DNA of 64,000 nucleotides from Enterocloster clostridioformis (GTDB lineage Bacteria > Bacillota > Clostridia > Lachnospirales > Lachnospiraceae), in the NCBI RefSeq assembly GCF_020297485.1, contig NZ_JAIWZC010000001.1, forward strand, positions 2,728,001 through 2,792,000, written 5' to 3'. Shown in pieces: positions 1 through 8,921 of this stretch. Position 1 is the first letter of the stretch. Every line of letters starts with the position of its first letter. Both the position numbers and the translations under genes were made by a program. The notes under the pieces are model-generated. The model saw nothing but the letters and a program-made list of their open reading frames with translations, did not search any database and was not told where the DNA came from.

Positions 1-1071
1 AATGGCAATGATTGCCCGTTTATGACCACGACGTTTTTTTATACGGTCATATTTGTATCTGAAGTAAGGGTTTTTACTCTTGATGGCAGCATTTGCACAC
101 TGAACCAGCAGAGGCTTTAAGTACACCCCGGCTCTTGAAACATGGACGCTCTTCTTTTTACCGGCACTTTCGTTATTTTCAGGAGCCAGCCCAGCCCAGG
201 AGCACAAACGTTTTGAGGATTTGAATACCGCCATATCCACCCCGATTTCAGCAATGATAAAGGTGGCAGACTGCTCTGTAATTCCAGGAATTGTAGTAGC
301 CAATTCGATAAATTTATGGTAAGGTTTAGCCAGGTCGGAAATCGTTTCTTCGAGAGTGGAGACGCACTCATTGATTTCATCGAAATGCTTTCTGCAGACC
401 TTAATCTTAACGGATTGGTCACGGCGCAGTTCATAACCGATTATGGAGGTTACAACATCATCTGCCTTGTCCTTTGCTTTTTTAAGAAGCAGGGATTTAC
501 AGTATTCGGGGTCAAATACCTCACAGGTCAGGATATAGTCAACGATGGCGGTCGCTGATTTTCCAAAGGTATCTGAGAGGACGGATGCAAGGGCAATGTT
601 GGAAACCGTAAGAGCATTCTGTAACCGGTTTTTCTCACTGCTGCGGTGGCCAATCAGTTTCTGCCGGTATCGGAACAATTCCCGAAGCATGCGAATTTCC
701 TTACAGGGGATATAACTGGAAGGAACAATATCAAATTTAAACAGATCCGCAATCCAGGCGGAGTCTTTGTCATCGGTTTTCTGTCCTTTGATAGCCCTGA
801 CATACTTGGGGTTAGCAACGACAACGTGACAGGAATCCTCCAGGATATTAAAAATTGGAATCCAGTATTTACCAGTGGATTCGAGGCAGATCTCAGTGCA
901 ATTGAAAGAAAGAAGCCATTTTTTCAAAGAATTAAGATCGGAATTGAAGGTGGCGAACCGCTTTTTAACATAAGAAGTAACGCCCCTGTAGTCTGTCAGA
1001 GCAATGGTAGCGACAACAAATTTCTTGTGAACGTCCATGCCACAGCAGACAAAGTGTTTGATAGATAACAT
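1..1071 (-). CDS. IS110-family transposase, 3' end beyond the window
   Basis: The frame is open from an ATG at 1071 to the left edge (357 codons seen), so the C-terminal end is missing. The protein begins with the IS110 RuvC-like signature CCGMDVHKKFVVATIAL, followed by LESTGKYW and KTDDKDSAWIADLF, which supply the acidic DEDD catalytic residues. The C-terminal half carries the transposase_20 region (TTIPGITEQSA, then SWAGLAPENNESAGKKK and a serine-containing SRAGVYLKPLLVQC). IS110 enzymes move elements without long terminal inverted repeats. A second, broken IS110 copy of a different subtype lies at 40962-41916. No stop or frameshift is visible, so this copy may be active if its end is intact outside the window. 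Confidence 0.93.
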   Translation of the reverse strand, partial: MLSIKHFVCCGMDVHKKFVVATIALTDYRGVTSYVKKRFATFNSDLNSLKKWLLSFNCTEICLESTGKYWIPIFNILEDSCHVVVANPKYVRAIKGQKTDDKDSAWIADLFKFDIVPSSYIPCKEIRMLRELFRYRQKLIGHRSSEKNRLQNALTVSNIALASVLSDTFGKSATAIVDYILTCEVFDPEYCKSLLLKKAKDKADDVVTSIIGYELRRDQSVKIKVCRKHFDEINECVSTLEETISDLAKPYHKFIELATTIPGITEQSATFIIAEIGVDMAVFKSSKRLCSWAGLAPENNESAGKKKSVHVSRAGVYLKPLLVQCANAAIKSKNPYFRYKYDRIKKRRGHKRAIIAI

Positions 1072-1382
1072 AAAACAGCCCTCCTAAGTAAAATAGACAG
1101 ACATTGACTGGCTGTCCAGCAAAGAAAGACCTAAGGAATTGCTTTGACAATGATTAGGTTACGAGCTCAAGGCGTCACTGGTTTGTGCTTGAGAAGACAG
1201 CCGACACATGTTTTTATGCGGACTTGATCCCAAATGGAGGAACCGATTCTACTTCCTCCTCCGTGCTCTGTAGTGTATCTGTCTGAGGAGAGTTTAACAT
1301 CAAAAATAAAATAGTGGAAGCACAAACTTGCTATTTCATAACTGTTTTGTGCCTAAGCGAAGCGAAAGGAATGAGAGTTTTT
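1072..1382. other. IS110 flank and leader of the amidohydrolase gene
   Basis: No convincing gene is present. The stretch next to 1072 should contain the transposase leader and the end of the IS110 element; without inverted repeats I cannot fix its boundary. The right part carries the ribosome site AAAGGA at 1365-1370, which decides the start of the next gene at 1383. Confidence 0.5.
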
Positions 1383-2540
1383 ATGGAACGTTATATCATT
1401 AAAGCAAACAAAATCATAGCGCGCGATCAGCTGGAAGTTATGGAAAACAGCGGACTTCTGATTGAAAATGGAAAAATACAAAAAATATACGATAATATCT
1501 CTCAGGTTGAAATACCAGAGCAAACAAACGTAATTGATTATGGCGATAAGGTAATCATCCCCGGTATGATTGACTGTCATAACCATCTGGCATTAGACGC
1601 CAGACTTGAAAATCACCTGGTTAAAATGGAGGACTGCGAGGCAGAGCAGACCATACGCGCCATTAAAACCATGAAGGACGACCTGGCAGCCGGTGTAACT
1701 ACCTCCAGATGTCTGGGAGACAGATTCTATATTGATGTAACATGTAAAAAGGCGCAGAAGGAAGGACGGATCGCGGGACCGAAGCTGGTTGTCAGCGGCA
1801 TCGGCATGCGCAGCAGCCACGGACACGGATATGTAGGAATGCCCCATTGCGGCGCGGAAGATTTCCGCAGGACCTCCAGGGAAAATATTGCCCGTGGTGT
1901 TGATTTTCTGAAAGTATTCATGACAAAGGTAATCAATGCAACCCCTTTCATCTATCACTTTTTGACCTTAGAGGAACTGAGGGCAGTGGTGGAAGAAGCA
2001 AAAAGCGTGAATATAACCACAGCCTGCCATTGTTCAGGAGGACAGGGATTAGACGACTGTCTGACTGCGGGCATTGACTGTCTGGAACATGTGTATTATA
2101 TCACCCAGCCCCAGGTGGAGCGGGTTAAAAAAGAGGACCGCTGGGTGGTATATACTCCCAGCTACGCTCTGAATGACCAGCTGTTATTCAAGTTTTCGCC
2201 TCATGACAGGGAGGGGAGCCTTCGTGAAAAGGAAATTATCTGCAAATGCTTATCCGGCGCCATTGAGGGCGGACTTAAGTTTGGCATTGGCACTGACGGG
2301 CTGCATCAGGGCTTGGCACAGGAAGCATGCTATATCTCTGGCCTGGGCGCTAAAAACCGGGATGTACTGGCCGGAATCACAATCAACGCGGCTCGGATCT
2401 GCGGGGCAGACAAAAGCACCGGCTCTATCGCGGAAGGAAAAGCAGCTGATTTTGCAGTCCTGGAAGGCAATCCGTTAGATGATATTGAAGCTTTAAAGAA
2501 GGTTACATCTGTTATCCAGGACGGAACCATTATCTTCTAA
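1383..2540 (+). CDS. metal-dependent amidohydrolase (imidazolonepropionase/prolidase-like)
   Basis: A 385-residue cytosolic TIM-barrel hydrolase of the COG1228-type amidohydrolase superfamily. Visible metal ligands are the HxH in GMIDCHNHLA, a candidate carboxylated lysine in DFLKVF, His in ACHCSGGQGLDD, His in CLEHVYY and Asp in GIGTDGLHQG. The N-terminal and C-terminal beta-sandwich is present (ends in SIAEGKAADFAVLEGNPL). I chose ATG 1383 because AAAGGA lies 12 bases upstream; upstream GTG 1314 and ATG 1371 lack suitable ribosome sites. Family members hydrolyse cyclic amides or dipeptides; the substrate here cannot be read from the sequence. It converges on the 2679-4049 gene, with which it may share a pathway. 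Confidence 0.85.
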   Translation: MERYIIKANKIIARDQLEVMENSGLLIENGKIQKIYDNISQVEIPEQTNVIDYGDKVIIPGMIDCHNHLALDARLENHLVKMEDCEAEQTIRAIKTMKDDLAAGVTTSRCLGDRFYIDVTCKKAQKEGRIAGPKLVVSGIGMRSSHGHGYVGMPHCGAEDFRRTSRENIARGVDFLKVFMTKVINATPFIYHFLTLEELRAVVEEAKSVNITTACHCSGGQGLDDCLTAGIDCLEHVYYITQPQVERVKKEDRWVVYTPSYALNDQLLFKFSPHDREGSLREKEIICKCLSGAIEGGLKFGIGTDGLHQGLAQEACYISGLGAKNRDVLAGITINAARICGADKSTGSIAEGKAADFAVLEGNPLDDIEALKKVTSVIQDGTIIF

Positions 2541-2587
2541 ATTATTAGGGGAGCACTCTTTGCTGCTAAATCTCCCTTTCCATCTAC

Positions 2588-2636
2588 AAAAAGGATGCCG
2601 CTGCAAACTGAGTTCGATTTGCAGCAGCGTCCTTTT
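2588..2636. terminator. bidirectional terminator between convergent genes
   Basis: A long hairpin: AAAAGGATGCCGCTGCAAA pairs with TTTGCAGCAGCGTCCTTTT across a short loop, with A-rich and T-rich flanks on both sides. It sits between the stop of the plus-strand amidohydrolase (2540) and the stop of the minus-strand gene (2679), so it can serve both. Confidence 0.8.
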
Positions 2637-2678
2637 ATTCTGTGTCACCTCTATATCATGTTAAAGCCCGTGTTGCAA

Positions 2679-4049
2679 TCAAAGCTTTAATCCTTCGTTA
2701 TATAATTCATAAGGAAGGCTTCCTGACAAATCCACCACGTTCTTTGTTATGGGCTGCCCTGCCTTTACATCCTCCAGCAGTGTTGTACCATTTAACAGAT
2801 AGAATGGAGCCGCATTTCCCGCATCCTTAAGTTCCCACAATTCCGGAACCAGGCCCTCAATGGAATGATGATGTCCCTGGACCTTAAGTACGGTTCCCTT
2901 GGGCATATCCTTCTGAGCCACACCGGTCATGACGGAAACCTGACGGCATTCAGAGTGGGTACCCAGTCCCAGGATGTCTCCTAACAGAATGGATATAGGC
3001 GTCTCCAGTCCCATATAATGATAGGGAAGATAGATACATGCATATTTACCATTACGGCTTACCACATGCCCTTTACTTGTAAGCAGTTCCCATACCGTTT
3101 CATTCTCGCATCTGATGATGATGAACTCGCCACCTGCAAAACTGGCCTCATCCGGCGCACGCAGATTGCAGAATACATCTACCACACCAGTTTTCTTAAG
3201 TATGCCGCCATCTTCCTCCGGAATAAAGATATCTGCCAGTTCGCTGATCTTTGCAACAGGATAATTCAGACGTCTGTCAGACGGCACCAGCCCGGTGACA
3301 TTGGACACAAGATTCATCTCGCAAAGATCGGCGGAAATAACTGCCATATATTTTTCTAACAGCTTACGGCGTCCCTCCAATGTCCCGGGGCCTTCATAAT
3401 GCCAAAACTCCTTCAGACCAGGAATATTCTCATGCGGTTTTTCAGGGCCTTCCATATAAGTGAATTTGTCAGTGTCCGGATCCCATACAAAATCATATTC
3501 GCTGGCTTTGCCCGCTGCTATGATCTCTAATCCCAATACTTTTCCCCAAGAGTAAAGATCCAGAAGGTTTCTTGGCTGATCTCCGTTAACCAGAGAGTAT
3601 ACGGTGCCGTGTTTCTCAGCAATATTATTTAAAATAGGACCGCACACGCTGTCAGTCTCCTTTGAAACCATGTATACATTGATTCCCTTCTTTAATGCGT
3701 CCGCGGATACCTCTGAGCTCACAGCCGTGTTTCCCGTACACTCAACCAATGCCGTAATATCGCTTTCCAGAACCAGCCGGTAGTCATTTACAATAAGAAC
3801 CCCATGGCCTGGAGCGCTCTGGACCTGCTCTTTATTCCCGCATATAATAATATCCTCTTTCCTATATCCAAGTCCTGTGAGCACCTCCACACATTCGTCC
3901 GTATGCCGTGAAGATATCAGCCTCAGTTCCATTAACTCAACCTTTGGAATTTGTGCCAACAGCGTATAGCCATAGCCGCGGGTTGCACCTATAATTCCTA
4001 CTTTTGACTTTTTTCCGCCGTTGTTCTTAAATAAACTTGTGTAATCCAT
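2679..4049 (-). CDS. NAD(P)-binding homoserine-dehydrogenase-like protein with SAF domain
   Basis: A 456-residue protein of the COG4091 type. The N-terminus is a Rossmann fold (KVGIIGATRGYGYTLLAQI). The middle contains TALVECTGNTAVSSEV, and the C-terminal third resembles an SAF domain (GVAQKDMPKGTVLKVQGHHH). Relatives are often annotated as Gfo/Idh-type oxidoreductase or homoserine dehydrogenase-like, without a proven role in homoserine metabolism. The start is set at 4049, where AAAGGA has about 10 bases of spacing; the ATG three codons upstream is too close. It is preceded by a roughly 350-base region with an operator-like palindrome, which suggests local regulation. The substrate is unknown. 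Confidence 0.75.
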   Translation of the reverse strand: MDYTSLFKNNGGKKSKVGIIGATRGYGYTLLAQIPKVELMELRLISSRHTDECVEVLTGLGYRKEDIIICGNKEQVQSAPGHGVLIVNDYRLVLESDITALVECTGNTAVSSEVSADALKKGINVYMVSKETDSVCGPILNNIAEKHGTVYSLVNGDQPRNLLDLYSWGKVLGLEIIAAGKASEYDFVWDPDTDKFTYMEGPEKPHENIPGLKEFWHYEGPGTLEGRRKLLEKYMAVISADLCEMNLVSNVTGLVPSDRRLNYPVAKISELADIFIPEEDGGILKKTGVVDVFCNLRAPDEASFAGGEFIIIRCENETVWELLTSKGHVVSRNGKYACIYLPYHYMGLETPISILLGDILGLGTHSECRQVSVMTGVAQKDMPKGTVLKVQGHHHSIEGLVPELWELKDAGNAAPFYLLNGTTLLEDVKAGQPITKNVVDLSGSLPYELYNEGLKL

Positions 4050-4399
4050 ATCGCGCATTTCCTTTCTGTTTTATATTTTTTCTTCCCACACTGCCTGAAA
4101 CAGCCCTCTCTGCCGCATTCTGTCTGAATGTCAAGCTCAGTCCGTGATGCTTCAGGTAATGATGTGGGAATATTTACTACTACTAAACTATAATAGCAAA
4201 TATCATGCCAAAAACAGATTGACGAAAATATAACAGAATTTTCGCGCAAAAAACCAGTGAAATAAGGATGCTGTCAAAGCATAAGAAACATGGTAATATG
4301 CTGATTCATTTAAACATCGTGACATGAATGCAACAAAAACAATCAACAATGCAACAGCGTTGCAACTGCTGCTAAATGCTCTATTTCTCAGATGCCTTA
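4050..4399 (-). promoter_or_regulatory. upstream region of the SAF-domain gene
   Basis: A 350-base AT-rich intergenic stretch with no supported gene. It contains the perfect inverted repeat TGCAAC-AGC-GTTGCA at 4350-4364, an operator-like dyad. Promoter boxes could not be assigned confidently. Confidence 0.45.
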
Positions 4400-4537
4400 T
4401 TATTCAGTCTTTTGGGGACATCTCCCCGCATCATTAGCCACCCCCACATTCTTAGTCACCACCACATCGCTCCCCAGCCCCAGCACATCTGCTGCTGCCA
4501 CCTGTCCGTCTGTCCTTATCTCCAGGGGACAGTAGGC
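4400..4537 (-). pseudogene. DUF1667-like C-terminal remnant
   Basis: This minus-strand frame reads [18 protein letters not shown] then [16 protein letters not shown] before a stop at 4402-4400. The valine-rich ending resembles the tail of DUF1667 proteins, which sit next to an FAD oxidoreductase in three-gene glycerol-3-phosphate-dehydrogenase-like operons. The adjacent fragment is exactly such an oxidoreductase, which supports the call, but the piece is short. The rest of the gene is missing. Confidence 0.5.
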
Positions 4538-5090
4538 AAATGGCCTGACCTGATATACCGGACCACGCCATCCGCCAGACTCTCCGCCTCCAGGGATACG
4601 AAATCCACCAGGTCGTGGACCTGGAGAACATTACCGGCGGCAAAGATTCCCTCCACGCTGGTCTGGTAATGTTCATCCACCACGGCTCCCTGCTGCGCTC
4701 ATCCAGCACTACGCCTGCTCCCAGAGATAACTCATTCTCCGGTATCAGGCCTACGGAGAGAATCAACGTATCACAGGCATACTCCTTTTCCGTCCCCGGA
4801 ATAGGGCGCATGTTCCGGTCCACCTGTGACACCGCCACGGATTCCAGGGGCTCTATCATCAGTCGTACCTGGAGCAAATCCCTGACCATTTTCCGCTTAT
4901 CGCACACAAGGGACAGTCCCAGCGGATCCTCTGTCAGCCCCAGCTTCGCAGACACAAAGGTCCCGGCCCCCCGCGCCGCCGGTCTGCCGCTGTTTCCAAA
5001 AGAAGGTCAATATCCCCGCATGAGCATCCGACAATGGTTCATATGTATTGGATGACTTGGATTCCTGCTTTTTTCTCAGATAAGATGTCA
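4516..5090 (-). pseudogene. NAD(P)/FAD-dependent oxidoreductase remnant
   Basis: Only the C-terminal half of a pyridine-nucleotide-disulfide-type oxidoreductase survives. One frame reads [20 protein letters not shown] and [20 protein letters not shown]; after a frameshift near 4690 the match continues in another frame with [20 protein letters not shown] and [20 protein letters not shown]. The N-terminal FAD-binding domain is absent. It abuts the end of the lincosamide-resistance-like gene, consistent with a deletion junction there. Confidence 0.75.
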
Positions 5091-5099
5091 GCTTCTCAG

Positions 5100-5645
5100 C
5101 TATTTTTTCGCCCGGCATACAGCTCCCCCTGTCTCATCCCTGTCACTGCTTTGGGCAGAGAGCAAATAGTCGATAATGCGGATATCATGCTTATCCACTT
5201 CCCTGAATTCATATCCTGTATGGAATATCTTCTGCCCCTTTGCCGAGATACACGGTATGGTCCTGCCCTCAAAGACCGCGCTTCCAAAATAATCCGCCTC
5301 AAATTCATACCATCCGCCTTCCAGGTCCGCCTGCTTTGCAGTTCCATCCTCGTTGATTACAAATGGATGGATATCCACATAACTCAGCTCCGGGTGGCAG
5401 AGTTCAATCCGCACCGGGCGCCAGTCCGTCGTAATTTCATACCCATGGGAAACCAATGTGCGGAGCAAAGCGTCTGTATACCGGGCATCAAAGTTAATAT
5501 CCACGTCCCTGTGCTCCCTGGTCTGTTTCCCAAGCAGCACATCCACACCCCAGCCGCCGTCCAGCCAGTACCGCATGCCAAATGTCTCCATCAGGTCCAA
5601 TACTTTCAATAAATCTGCCTTTGTTACTGTCTCTATTTTTATCAT
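5100..5645 (-). CDS. lincosamide nucleotidyltransferase-like protein (Lnu family)
   Basis: A 181-residue minimal nucleotidyltransferase. It contains YWLDGGWGVDVLLGKQTREH and RDVDINFDA, the Gx-GxxD...DxD pattern of the fold, then SYVDIHPFVINEDGTAKQAD and CISAKGQKIFHTGYE, as in LnuA/LnuC-type enzymes that adenylylate lincomycin and clindamycin. The start at 5645 has GGCGGAG 6-7 bases upstream; an ATG seven codons earlier has none. It is about 15-20 residues longer than the roughly 160-residue family norm, and the extra C-terminal residues run into the neighbouring pseudogene, so the native stop may have been lost. Activity is not proven; the fold also occurs in non-resistance proteins. Confidence 0.8.
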   Translation of the reverse strand: MIKIETVTKADLLKVLDLMETFGMRYWLDGGWGVDVLLGKQTREHRDVDINFDARYTDALLRTLVSHGYEITTDWRPVRIELCHPELSYVDIHPFVINEDGTAKQADLEGGWYEFEADYFGSAVFEGRTIPCISAKGQKIFHTGYEFREVDKHDIRIIDYLLSAQSSDRDETGGAVCRAKK

Positions 5646-5803
5646 AAAATCTCCGCCTTTCCCCATAAACTGCTCATCTGATGCTTTCTGTCACTGCATC
5701 AAGTTTACCATATTTCTCCCCTCATATCTACCCGGTTCAGCAGCTGAAACGGAGGAGAAATGGAAACCGGGAGAACCCATCGGACCTCCCGGCATTCCAG
5801 ATA

Positions 5804-7947
5804 TCACGTCTCTTCCCGCAGTTTCTGAATCAGCTGTTCAAGCTGCGGTACCGGCTGCATACATTCATGCCCCACACAGAGGTAAAATAATTCTCCGGCC
5901 TCAGGCACCGGATAATCTCTTGTATAGGGTGCCAGACGCTCCATTTCCCGTACATTTTCCTCTGTTTTTACCACCACAGACAGCCCCTCTGACGTTTCGG
6001 CCAGGTTTGCGAGCTGAGCAAGCAGCTTCCTGTGCCTTTCCATGTCAGCGCCAGGCGACAGCGTACACACCAGTTCCTTAGAGGGATACAGCACATCCAT
6101 CATGGTCAGAAGCCCATAGCTGTGCCCAGAAGGATATCCGTCCATGGCGCCTGCCAGGTAACAGAGCTGTTTCTCCAGCACCTTCTGCCATTTGACCTCG
6201 CCGGTAATTTGGGTCAGCCGGTGCAGTACCTGAGCTGCCACGGAATTCCCGGACGGCATGGCGCCGTCATAGGTCTCCTTTGTCCTCACAATAAGCTGTT
6301 CCCCGTCCTCAGCATACAGATAAAATCCCCCGCGTTCCCGGTCAAAGAACTGTTCTGTCATTATCTCCGCCCAGGCAGCCGCCCGTTTCAGATAATCAGC
6401 CTGGAATGTCACCCGGTACAGCTCCAGCAATGCAAGACTATAGCAGGCATAGTCATCCAGCTTTCCCTCACCTGCGGCATCTCCGTCACGGTAGCGCACC
6501 ATCAGACGCCCGTCCTTCACAAGGCGGCTGTTTATAAATGCTTCTGCCCTGACAGCCATATCCACATACCGCTTTTCCCCCAGCACAGCTCCTGCCATTG
6601 CGCATGCACAAATCATCCATCCGTTCCAGGAAACCAGTATCTTGTCGTCCTTATGAAGCCTGGCGCGGTCAAGCCGGTATTGATACAGTTTTTTGCAGTC
6701 CTCATTTTTTCTGCCGCCAAAGCTGTTACGGACGCCATGACAGACATTGCCGCCATGGTCATCACCGCCCCATGGTTCCTCACAAATCTCCTCGTAATTC
6801 TCATTTTCCAGCAGGTTGGGTATGCTCCTTCCTTCAAAATTACCATGCCTTGTAATTCCGTATTGCCGGCAAAAGTCCCTGCCCGCTTTCTCTCCCAGTA
6901 CCGCCCTTATCTCCTCCTGGGTAAACACATAGTATTTTCCTTCCACACCATCGCTGTCCGCGTCCTGTCCGCAGTAAAAGCCGCCCTGGGAATCCGTAAG
7001 CTCCTGCCTGACGTATTCCAGAATCTTTCCCGCCACACATCCATACATCTTCCGCCCGGTGCGTCCATAGGCTTTGATGTAAGCCATGACCAGCAGGCTG
7101 TTGTCGTAGAGCATTTTCTCAAAATGGGGCACCAGCCACTGTCCGTCCGTGGAATATCTGGAAAATCCGCCTCCAATGTGGTCAAAGATACCGCCCCTGT
7201 ACATCTGCACCAGGGTTGTCTCCGCCATGGCCAATGCCTCCGGCCGCTTCTGCCTTGCGCCATACTCCATCAGGAATATCAGGCTGTGGGGCGTGGGAAA
7301 CTTGGGCGCGCTTCCAAAACCGCCGTTTTTACGGTCAAAACTGTCCGCAAACTGCCTGAATGCCTGATGCACCGCCGCAAGCTCCGGCTCGGCCCATCTT
7401 CCTGTCTGTTCCTGGCTTCTTAAGTATTTCTCTATCTGCCCTGCCTGGTCCAGAAGTTTATCTTTTTTCGCCTTCCACTGATCTGCGGCCGCTGTCAGCA
7501 GTTCTTCCAGCCCCGGCCTTCCATAGAGGGCTCTCGGAGGAAAATAGGTACCGGAAAAAAACGGCCTGCAGTCCGGCGTCATTATGATAGTCAGCGGCCA
7601 GCCACCCTGTCCGTTCATGGCCTGGCACACTGACATGTATACAGAATCCACATCCGGCCGTTCCTCCCTGTCCACCTTAACACATACATATTCCCTGTTC
7701 AGGATTTCCGCAATCACCTCATTTTCAAATGATTCCCGTTCCATCACATGGCACCAATGACATGTACATCATCCGGGACATGTCAGCTGTACCCAATAGA
7801 TAAGAAAACAGGCTTATTTTCATGCCTTGCTTTCTCAAATGCCTCCTCTCCCCACGGAAACCACTGCACCGGATTATATGCATGCTGCAGCAGATAGGGC
7901 GATTTTTCATTGATTAACCTATTGGGTCTGTTGTTTTGATTGTCCAC
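5804..7947 (-). pseudogene. YyaL/DUF255 thioredoxin-domain protein, disrupted near its active site
   Basis: The gene should start at GTG 7947 (strong GGGAGGTG site) and reads [20 protein letters not shown] then [10 protein letters not shown] before an in-frame TGA at 7785-7783. A 20-base insertion (7766-7785) separates this from TCHWCHVMERESFENEV, which holds the CxxC motif. Without the insertion the frame is continuous to the stop at 5804, giving a full-length protein of about 700 residues with the (alpha/alpha)6-barrel region (GGWPLTIIMTPDCRPFFSGT, HIGGGFSRYSTDGQWLVPHF). A truncated product could start at ATG 7747, but it would lack the CxxC. The family role is poorly defined. Confidence 0.88.
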
Positions 7948-8040
7948 GATATCACCTCCCTGTTACTGAATATTTGTCCTCTTATGTTCTCCGCGAAAAC
8001 ATAGAATTATACCCTCCTGCCGTCAGGTATCCATCTTTAT

Positions 8041-8290
8041 ATGTATAGAGCACGGATTGCGTTTATAATAGCGATAATTATCTCCCCCACTCCCCAAAAA
8101 ATCAGGATCGTCTCCTTAACCGCCATATCAAAACCGTATTTTCCCGTTTTCTCCACAATCTGCTCCGCATACTGTTCCAGTTCATCCCAGGTTGCAGGAG
8201 GCGTTTCAGGGTCTAATCCGGCTTCTGTAAAGATTGTTTTATCGCAGTATTCTTTGCCTGGGTTATTTCCAAAATTAGTGTTTTGATAAA
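8041..8290 (-). pseudogene. ABC-transporter solute-binding protein fragment
   Basis: The minus strand reads NTNFGNNPGKEYCDKTIFTE, then AGLDPETPPATWDELEQYAE and KTGKYGFDM. This is the region after the first lobe of UgpB/MalE-type sugar-binding lipoproteins. Both termini are missing and the last residues (LIFWGVGEIIIAI) are unrelated sequence. It is an isolated remnant with no transporter genes beside it. Confidence 0.7.
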
Positions 8291-8313
8291 AGTGAAGGGG
8301 CCTGCAACCAACT

Positions 8314-8412
8314 TTATTGAATTATTTCACGATGTTCTTTTAACAACCGTTTCTTACGTTTATTAACAGCTTGTCGGGAAATATGAAGCCTGGCTGCTAG
8401 TTCTCCTTCCAA
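8314..8412 (-). pseudogene. C-terminal fragment of a helix-turn-helix (sigma-like) protein
   Basis: A short minus-strand frame reads LRLEGELAARLHISRQAVNK, then RKKRLLKEHREIIQ and a stop. The pattern resembles the HTH of sigma-factor-like regulators found on conjugative elements. Nothing upstream in frame extends it convincingly. Confidence 0.4.
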
Positions 8413-8490
8413 CCGCAACAATAAAGACTATCACATCAGTAATAAACGGAGCAGCAAAACGCCGTGATATGACCTGACATATGATGGCTA

Positions 8491-8880
8491 TCACTCTTTC
8501 AGAATACATAATAAACCAGCCAAATGTTCTGCGTTCTCTTTCTGTTCCACACAAGTATAATGATCGCCGGGAGTTTCTATAAGATTAAAAGCGCCCAATG
8601 CCAATCTTTCCCATGTCTCCAATACCATTTTCTTAAATCCGACCTCCCCCTCCAGGGCAAAGAAATAATTTATATTGCCTAAATACGGATATATTTCATA
8701 GTGCATGGCATCAAATGTCGCAACGCAAACCTGATATAAACTCTTAATAAGCTCCATTGCCATCTCTACCCCCGTATTCTTTTTACACTGTACTGCATAT
8801 AATCCGAAACGGTCTTCTTTCCTCATCACTGCCAGTTCTCTGAAAAAGCTGCCTAACTTCTCCCGCTCAGCTGTTCCAGA
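8491..8880 (-). pseudogene. thioesterase-domain remnant of a peptide/polyketide synthetase
   Basis: The C-terminal part of this frame matches the end of NRPS/PKS type thioesterase domains: SLYQVCVATFDAMHYEIYPY, then NYFFALEGEVGFKKMVLETW and VIETPGDHYTC-like sequence (read as IETPGDHYTCVEQ), where GDHYTC carries the catalytic His. The Ser-nucleophile half is absent, and about 60 residues at the N-terminal end of the frame are unrelated. It is fused head to head to a truncated exporter, so the pair looks like the two surviving ends of a deleted biosynthetic locus. Confidence 0.6.
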
Positions 8881-8921
8881 TATGCTTGTCAAAAAACCCT
8901 TGCTAATTACTCCTTTTTTCA

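Noticed and set aside
4452..4955. 167-codon minus-strand frame as a complete gene
   Set aside because: Only its first half matches an oxidoreductase; the true continuation is in another frame, so it is part of a pseudogene.
6032..7423. 463-codon plus-strand open frame
   Set aside because: It lies antisense to the YyaL/DUF255 pseudogene, has no ribosome site or recognisable domain and is rich in His/Cys as expected from a complementary-strand artefact.
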